This document shows positions 58,805-64,000 of a DNA stretch of 64,000 bases, one piece after another (position 1 is the first letter of the stretch; the number at the start of each line of letters is the position of its first letter). The translations under genes and the position numbers were made by a program. Origin of the DNA: Prevotellaceae bacterium UBA4301 (GTDB lineage: Bacteria; Bacteroidota; Bacteroidia; Bacteroidales; Bacteroidaceae); NCBI GenBank assembly GCA_002395775.1, contig DGUV01000066.1, forward strand, positions 1 through 64,000, written 5' to 3'. The notes beneath the pieces are model-generated. The model saw nothing but the letters and a program-made list of their open reading frames with translations. It made no database searches and was not told the DNA's origin.

Positions 58805-60255
58805 ACTTCAATCTTCTTGTAGCGCGGTACCAGCGTCTTCATGACCAGCCAGGCTACCAGATAGCCCACGGCACACAGGCAGAAGACCACCATGTAGCCG
58901 GCTTCCTTGCCTTCGAACGAGAAGAACTGGAACGCGGAACCCATGGCCTTGCAATAGTCGAAGAACTCGCCCGAGCCCCAGTTGATGAGGAACGAGGCGA
59001 TGCCACCGGCCATGGTGCCGATGCCCGTGATGGTGCCGATGGTAGATTTCGGGAACATGTCGCCGATGGTGCTGTAGAGGTTGGCCGACCACGATTGGTG
59101 ACCGGCACCGGCCAGACCGATGATGATGGCAGGGAACCATGCGCTCAGCGTTCCCAGTGGCTGTGCCAACAGGGCTGTCAGGGGGAACAGGGCGAACAGC
59201 AGCATGGCGCGCATGCGTCCTGCATACGGTTCCATGCCCCGGTGCTCCACGAAATACTTGGGCAAGTAGCCTCCGCCGATGGACAATACCGTGACGATGA
59301 GATAGAGCACCGACAGCAGGAGCACGGCCTCGCGCGAATCGCTCTTGAAACCATACTGGTCGCTGAAGTAGGCCGGTGCCCAGAAGAGGAAGAACCACCA
59401 GACACCATCGGTGAAGAACTTGCCTGCGATGAACGACCACGTCTGCCTGTAACGGAAGCATTGCCAATAGGGGATAGAGACCCCCTCCCCGTTCCCTCCC
59501 CGAGGGGAGGGCGTGGTTTCAAGGTGGTTCATGCCCCCTCCTTGGGAGGGGGTAGGGGAAGGTGTTTCATCCTGCTGTATATACTCTAATTCAGCAGCAT
59601 TGACATGACGGCTTTTCTCGGGATGGTCGTACATCGCAATCCAGAAGCCCATCCACACGAAACCCAGGGCACCGATGATGATGAACGACATCTCCCAACC
59701 GTATTTGCTGGCCAGCCAGGGTATGCAGGCAGGAGCCAGCAAGGCACCGATGGAGGAACCGGCATTGAAGATGCTGGTGGCCAGGGCGCGGTCCTTCTTG
59801 GGGAAGTATTCGGCCGTGACCTTGATGGCTGCGGGGAAGTTACCAGCCTCGCCCAGGGCCAGCACAAAGCGGCAAGCCATGAACATCCACACCGATACGG
59901 CGCCCACCGACAGCATCAGCGCTGAGGCCGTGCGTACGGCACCCCATCCGCAGAAGGCATGCAGACAGGCACCCAGACTCCACACCAGAATGGCGATGAG
60001 ATAGCCCCGACGGTTGCCGGCCCAGTCGATGAACTTGCCTGCGAACAGACTGATGAAGGCATAGGCCAGCGAGAAGAATCCCGTGATGAGGCCATAGTCG
60101 CTGTTCGACCATCCAAACTCGGGAGCGATGAAGTCTTTCCACGTCAGGCTCAGCACCTGGCGGTCCATGTAGTTGACCATGGTGGCGGCGAACAGCAGGC
60201 TGCATATCCACCACCGCCAATTGGATTTACCATTTAACAATTTATCGTTTGCCAT
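58801..60255 (-). CDS. MFS hexuronate transporter, ExuT-like
   Basis: 484 residues, 12 predicted membrane segments. FAATMVNYMDRQVLSL near the start and the loop DWAGNRRGYL are typical of the anion:cation symporter (ExuT) family; ALGEAGNFPAAIKVTAEYFPKKDR and FFSDQYGF-like AYFSDQYGFK follow. Imports galacturonate/glucuronate with protons. The central cytosolic loop holds a 30-residue insert (about 230-259; TPSPTPSQGGG...TPSPRGGNGEG) from two GC-rich palindromes. The first codons (MANDKLLNGKSN) are written in an AAATGGTAAAT-type repeat. Operon with uxaC upstream (15-base gap). Confidence 0.9.
   Translation of the reverse strand: MANDKLLNGKSNWRWWICSLLFAATMVNYMDRQVLSLTWKDFIAPEFGWSNSDYGLITGFFSLAYAFISLFAGKFIDWAGNRRGYLIAILVWSLGACLHAFCGWGAVRTASALMLSVGAVSVWMFMACRFVLALGEAGNFPAAIKVTAEYFPKKDRALATSIFNAGSSIGALLAPACIPWLASKYGWEMSFIIIGALGFVWMGFWIAMYDHPEKSRHVNAAELEYIQQDETPSPTPSQGGGMNHLETTPSPRGGNGEGVSIPYWQCFRYRQTWSFIAGKFFTDGVWWFFLFWAPAYFSDQYGFKSDSREAVLLLSVLYLIVTVLSIGGGYLPKYFVEHRGMEPYAGRMRAMLLFALFPLTALLAQPLGTLSAWFPAIIIGLAGAGHQSWSANLYSTIGDMFPKSTIGTITGIGTMAGGIASFLINWGSGEFFDYCKAMGSAFQFFSFEGKEAGYMVVFCLCAVGYLVAWLVMKTLVPRYKKIEV
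59494..59552 (-). repeat. Pair of GC-rich palindromes inside the transporter gene
   Basis: CCCTCCCC-ga-GGGGAGGG (59494-59511) and CCCCCTCC-ttg-GGAGGGGG (59534-59552), 22 nt apart, the same spacing as the pair in the anti-sigma-like gene (36169-36220). C- and G-rich tails extend to about 59480 and 59562. Confidence 0.8.
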
Positions 60256-60270
60256 TTACTATTTAGCCAT

Positions 60271-61686
60271 TTAGAATTGGAAATATTGTTTTGCATTGTA
60301 GTAGCAGATGTCCTGAATCATTTGGTTGATGCGTGTGCGCTCATAGCCTTCATAGGGCATCTCGCCTTGTTCAATGTCGCGTCCAACGAGGTTGCACAGG
60401 ATGCGTCGGAAATACTCGTGTCGGGGATAGGAGAGGAAAGAACGGGAGTCGGTGAGCATGCCCACGAACCGGCTGAGCAGTCCCAGCAGGGAGAGCGTGT
60501 TGAGTTGCTGCTCGATGCCGTCTTTCTGGTCGAGGAACCACCAGCCCGAGCCCCATTGTATCTTGCCAGGCACAGTGCCGTCCTGGAAGTTGCCAAGCAT
60601 TGTGGCCACCATGGCGTTGTCGGCAGGATTTAGGTTGTAGAGGATGGTCTTTGTGAGTCGGCCTTCGCTTGCCAGCCTGTCGAGGAAGCGGGACATGGCC
60701 AGTGCCGTGTGGCTTTGTCCGATGCTGTCGTAGCCTGTGTCGGGCCCCAGCGCTTGCATCATGCGACTATTGTTGTTACGCATGGCACCATAGTGGAACT
60801 GCTGTGTCCAGCCCGCTTCACAGTCCTGGCAGGCAAAGAGGTAGAGCATGTGGCTCTTGAACTTACGCACATCCTCGTCGCACAGGTCTTTGCCCTGACG
60901 CACGGCATTGAAGATGGCGTTGATTTCCGTCTCCTTGTAGGGTTCGGCATAGAATTCGTTGATGCCGTGGTCCGAAAGGCGGCTACCCTGCTGGTGGAAG
61001 AAGTCGTGGCGGCGCTGCAATGCATCGGCAAAGGTCTGGAAGTCCTTGATGTCCAAGTCTGCCACTTCGGCCAGCCGATTGACATACTTATTGAATGCCT
61101 CTGTGTTCTCCACGCTCATGGCCTTGTCGGGTCGCCATGCGGGCAGCATGCGTATCTCGAAGCCTTCCTCCCTCACCTGCTTGTGCCAACGAAGGTCATC
61201 GATGGGGTCGTCGGTGGTGCACACCAGTTCCACCCCATAGTGGCGCATGAGTCCGCGGGCTGTCATGTTGGGGTCGTGCTGCAGGCGGTCGTTCGTTTCG
61301 TCATAGATTTCGCGGGCCGTCTCGGGGTTCAGGGGTTTGTTGATGCCAAAGGCTGTGCGCAGTTCCAGATGAGTCCAGTGGTACAGCGGGTTGCGCATTG
61401 CATAGGGTACGGTGGCGGCCCATGCCTGGAACTTCTCCCAATCAGAGGCGTCGCCCGTAATCAGTCGTTCGTCCACTCCGTTGGTTCGCATGGCGCGCCA
61501 CTTGTAGTGGTCGCCTCCGAGCCACAGTTCTGTGATGGAACGGAACCTGTAGTCCTCGGCTACGAGACGCGGTTCCAGATGGCAGTGATAGTCAATGATG
61601 GGCAGCCCCTCGGCTTGCTCGTGGTAGAGTTGCTGAGCAGTTGATGTCTCCAGCAGGAAGTTGTTGTCAAGAAATGTTTTCATCAT
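60271..61686 (-). CDS. uxaC: Glucuronate isomerase
   Basis: 471 residues (two possible ATGs, 61686 and 61683). LPIIDYHCHLEPRLVAEDYRF contains the HxH metal motif of the amidohydrolase fold; WLGGDHYKWRAMRTNGV, LVCTTDDPIDDLRWH and HYGAMRNNNSRM are UxaC signatures. Interconverts glucuronate/fructuronate and galacturonate/tagaturonate. Start of the leftward uxaC-transporter operon; a TAAATTTG box is visible on the minus strand about 25 nt upstream. Confidence 0.96.
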   Translation of the reverse strand: MMKTFLDNNFLLETSTAQQLYHEQAEGLPIIDYHCHLEPRLVAEDYRFRSITELWLGGDHYKWRAMRTNGVDERLITGDASDWEKFQAWAATVPYAMRNPLYHWTHLELRTAFGINKPLNPETAREIYDETNDRLQHDPNMTARGLMRHYGVELVCTTDDPIDDLRWHKQVREEGFEIRMLPAWRPDKAMSVENTEAFNKYVNRLAEVADLDIKDFQTFADALQRRHDFFHQQGSRLSDHGINEFYAEPYKETEINAIFNAVRQGKDLCDEDVRKFKSHMLYLFACQDCEAGWTQQFHYGAMRNNNSRMMQALGPDTGYDSIGQSHTALAMSRFLDRLASEGRLTKTILYNLNPADNAMVATMLGNFQDGTVPGKIQWGSGWWFLDQKDGIEQQLNTLSLLGLLSRFVGMLTDSRSFLSYPRHEYFRRILCNLVGRDIEQGEMPYEGYERTRINQMIQDICYYNAKQYFQF

Positions 61687-61803
61687 ATTAGCTTAAAACC
61701 TCACAAATTTAGCGATTTTTTTGAACATCCCGAAGGAAAAGCCCGTTAATCTGCCTCTTTTCCGTCGGAAAGTTGTAACTTTGCTCTCCCAAACCCGTGT
61801 TCA

Positions 61804-62760
61804 ATGCAGTTTAGCACTCCTGTAGCCATACCTCGGCCGTTGCGCCCTGTCAGTCTTTCGGACAAGAATGTGTTTCTTGGTTCGTGCTTTGCCGAGCACG
61901 TGGGTGGGAGGTTTGCCGATTCCCGCCTTGCGGTGCTTTCCAATCCGCTCGGGGTGATGTACAATCCCCTGAGCATAGTCCGCTTGCTCACTACGCGGGA
62001 GGCCGACCCGGCGCGCGACTTCGTGCAGTACAAGGACATGTGGCACACCTGGCTGGGCGATACTTCGCTCTCGTGCCTTCGTGCTGACGAGTGTCGGCAG
62101 GCCACCAATCGGGCATTGGCCAAGCTCCATCAGGCATTGGCCCATGCCGACAATCTGTTCCTCACCTTTGGCACCAGCCGTTATTACATCTATCAGGATA
62201 CCTATGAGGTGGTGGCCAACTGTCATCGGTTGCCGGGTGCGGAGTTTGAGGAGCATGACCTTTCCGTCAGCGAGATTGTCGATTGTCTGGAATCGGCCTT
62301 GTTGCCTCTGTTTGAGCAGAGCCCTCGTCTGCAGGTCATCGTCACGGTCAGTCCCTATCGCTATCTGAAGTATGGCCTCCACGAAAGTCAGTTGGCCAAG
62401 GCTCGCCTTTTGCTGGCCGCCCACGAACTTCAGGAACGCCATGCCGATAGGGTGACCTACTTCCCGGCCTATGAAATCGTGATGGACGAGTTGCGCGACT
62501 ATCGTTTCTATGCCGACGACATGCTCCACCCCTCGTCGCAGGCCATCGACTATGTGTGGCAGCGCTTCTGCGAGACGTGGACTGGCGATGATGTGCGCAC
62601 CTTCCTCTCCCGTTGGGAACCGCTGAGGCGGGCACTAAGCCATAAGCCTCTCCACCCCGAGTCGCCAGAATTCATCGCATTCCGCCAGCGTACCCGCGAA
62701 CAACTGCAGCAACTCCAACACGACTATCCCATGCTCTCGTTATCATGTAAATCCTTATAA
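61804..62760 (+). CDS. GSCFA domain protein
   Basis: 318 residues. VFLGSCFAEHVGGRF holds the GSCFA motif with the catalytic-type Ser of SGNH hydrolases; TFGTSRYYIYQD and VTVSPYRYLKYGLHESQLAK (His in SPxR...H) complete the fold, and FYADDMLHPSSQAIDYVW supplies Asp/His. No signal peptide. Probably an acyl or phosphate ester hydrolase/transferase, and in Bacteroidales it lies next to murF-alr as here (12-base gap), so a cell-wall role is possible. TAACTTTG promoter box at 61776-61783. Confidence 0.9.
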   Translation: MQFSTPVAIPRPLRPVSLSDKNVFLGSCFAEHVGGRFADSRLAVLSNPLGVMYNPLSIVRLLTTREADPARDFVQYKDMWHTWLGDTSLSCLRADECRQATNRALAKLHQALAHADNLFLTFGTSRYYIYQDTYEVVANCHRLPGAEFEEHDLSVSEIVDCLESALLPLFEQSPRLQVIVTVSPYRYLKYGLHESQLAKARLLLAAHELQERHADRVTYFPAYEIVMDELRDYRFYADDMLHPSSQAIDYVWQRFCETWTGDDVRTFLSRWEPLRRALSHKPLHPESPEFIAFRQRTREQLQQLQHDYPMLSLSCKSL

Positions 62761-62772
62761 TATTCCTCTGTT

Positions 62773-64000
62773 ATGAACTATACCATCAATTCTGTTGCAA
62801 AGATACTGGGCCTTGCGCTCAAGTGCGATTCTCCCCTCATGGTGCGTTGGTTGCTTACCGACAGCCGTAGCCTGTCGTCGCCCGACGACACGCTCTTCTT
62901 TGCCATCGTCACCTCGCGTGGCGACGGCCATCGCTACATTACTCAACTCTATCAGCGTGGCGTGAGGGCCTTTGTGGTGAGTCATGCTGTCGAGGGCGAT
63001 TTCCCGGAGGCCATATTCCTCCAGGTGCCCGACACCCTTCTTGCCCTGCAACATCTGGTGGCCGAGCATCGTCGCCAGTTCCAGATTCCTGTCATCGGCA
63101 TCACAGGCTCCAACGGCAAGACCATGGTCAAGGAGTGGCTGGCCCAGATGCTTCAGCCCGACTATGTGGTCACCCGCTCGCCTCGCAGCTACAATAGTCA
63201 GATTGGTGTCCCCCTGAGTGTGTGGAACCTCTCGGAAGAGAGTGAGGTGGGCATCTTCGAGGCCGCCATTTCCCGTCCGGGCGAGATGCAACGGCTGCAG
63301 TCCGTCATCTGTCCCACCATAGGTGTGTTCACAGGCTTGGGCGAGGCCCATCAGGAGAACTTCGACTCCTACAAGCAGAAGTGTCTTGAGAAGCTCCAGC
63401 TTTTCAGCCAGAGCAAGGTACTCGTCTATCCCCGAGGCAATCGGGTGGTGGACATTTGCATCCACGAGATTGGTTTCCGTGGCAAACTTCTCCCAGTGGA
63501 GATGCCTGACTCTTCGCCCTGGGACCTCGACAAGGAACTCTGCGTGGCAGTATGCCGCCATTTTGGCATGGACGAGGAGGAAATCCTCCGTCGCAAGTCG
63601 CAACTCGAACCCATACCCATGCGTCTGGAGGTGATGGGGGGATGCAAAGGTTGCACGCTCATCAACGACTCCTACAACAACGACCCCGACTCGCTGCGCA
63701 TAGCGCTCGATTTCATGCAGCGCCGTCCCAACGAGGAGAATCGCAGCCACACACTCATCCTTAGCGACATGCAGCAGACTGGCATTCCCGATGCCGAACT
63801 CTATCGGCTCGTGGCTGGCATGGTGCGTGCCCATGGAGTGGAGAATTTCATTGGTGTGGGCGAGGGACTCTGCCATTGTGCAGCCCTGATGACGAAGGAG
63901 AGCGGAGCCGTGTGCCACTTCTTCCCCGACACTGCCGAACTGCTCTCTTCGCAGGTCTTCACCGACCTCCACAACGAGGTCATCCTCATCAAGGGTGCCC
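62773..64000 (+). CDS. Bifunctional MurF/alanine racemase (3' end off window)
   Basis: 409 codons visible of an expected 820 or so. MNYTINSVAKILGL is the usual start of the Bacteroidales fused enzyme. MurF half: LTDSRSLSSPDDTLFFAI, ATP site GITGSNGKTMVKEWL, AISRPGEMQRLQ and INDSYNNDPDSLRIALDF. MurF adds D-Ala-D-Ala to UDP-MurNAc-tripeptide; the racemase half lies beyond the window, so the fusion is inferred from family knowledge. Likely transcribed with the GSCFA gene. Confidence 0.88.
   Translation, partial: MNYTINSVAKILGLALKCDSPLMVRWLLTDSRSLSSPDDTLFFAIVTSRGDGHRYITQLYQRGVRAFVVSHAVEGDFPEAIFLQVPDTLLALQHLVAEHRRQFQIPVIGITGSNGKTMVKEWLAQMLQPDYVVTRSPRSYNSQIGVPLSVWNLSEESEVGIFEAAISRPGEMQRLQSVICPTIGVFTGLGEAHQENFDSYKQKCLEKLQLFSQSKVLVYPRGNRVVDICIHEIGFRGKLLPVEMPDSSPWDLDKELCVAVCRHFGMDEEEILRRKSQLEPIPMRLEVMGGCKGCTLINDSYNNDPDSLRIALDFMQRRPNEENRSHTLILSDMQQTGIPDAELYRLVAGMVRAHGVENFIGVGEGLCHCAALMTKESGAVCHFFPDTAELLSSQVFTDLHNEVILIKGA

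Overview
The window looks like part of a Bacteroidales chromosome, probably Prevotellaceae or a close relative. This is inferred from the gene families (GldE, DUF4827, DUF4249, GSCFA, a fused MurF-alanine racemase, RprXY) and from about a dozen promoters of the Bacteroidetes type: TTTG, then 19-20 bases, then TAnnTTTG. The species cannot be named from sequence alone. The DNA is fairly GC-rich, except in the intergenic regions and in the mobile segment at the left.

Layout. 1-5230: the right end of an integrative element. It has a leftward operon (unknown gene, HTH protein, ORF6N protein, small protein, primase-ATPase), then 500 bp of non-coding DNA dense in hairpins, then what looks like the 3' end of a tRNA gene used as attachment site. 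5280-16214: core and metabolic genes: GH78 rhamnosidase, an SPFH/DUF4177/ribbon-helix-helix operon, anaerobic ribonucleotide reductase nrdDG, ssb-gldE and an NhaD-type antiporter. 16259-20349: two tandem secreted endonuclease I paralogs. 20358-33856: DHH phosphoesterase, HemW, an EF-G2-like factor, RprXY, rpsF-rpsR-rplI, MtaB, a glycosyltransferase and an RsmI-like methylase. 33882-36870: two ECF sigma-factor modules. 37236-42506: SpoIIE phosphatase/anti-sigma-like kinase, glycerate kinase, GH2 enzyme. 42591-49389: a chimeric pseudogene, a three-gene outer-membrane cassette (lipoprotein, TonB-type receptor, DUF4249), then an ATPase plus DUF4435 pair that resembles the AriA/AriB pair of PARIS phage defence. 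49418-52817: trkA and dxs. 52818-55642: repeats, candidate RNAs, one lipoprotein and a truncated DUF4143 gene. 55643-61686: a hexuronate locus (uxaB, uxaA, an ExuT-like transporter, uxaC). 61804-64000: GSCFA protein and MurF-Alr, cut by the window edge.

The most unusual content is a set of small repeats laid over otherwise ordinary genes. (1) GC-rich palindromes of about 20-40 bp sit in frame inside at least six proteins and add Pro/Ser/Gly/Arg-rich inserts. (2) Paired palindromes form two MITE-like elements, each with a 65-bp interior, whose ends stop exactly 4 nt before the start codons of trkA and uxaA and appear to supply the Shine-Dalgarno sequence. (3) 22-bp-period tandem arrays with a CTTAAG-type core occur at three loci, one of which runs through the 3' ends of two convergent genes. 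(4) Short simple-sequence arrays lie in frame at gene starts or in surface loops.

How the genes work together: uxaC, uxaB and uxaA convert hexuronates brought in by the ExuT-like carrier to 2-keto-3-deoxygluconate. The GH78 and GH2 enzymes point to plant or host glycan use. The sigma/anti-sigma modules, RprXY and the SpoIIE-type phosphatase form an envelope/stress signalling layer. Trka, NhaD and SPFH proteins serve ion and membrane homeostasis.
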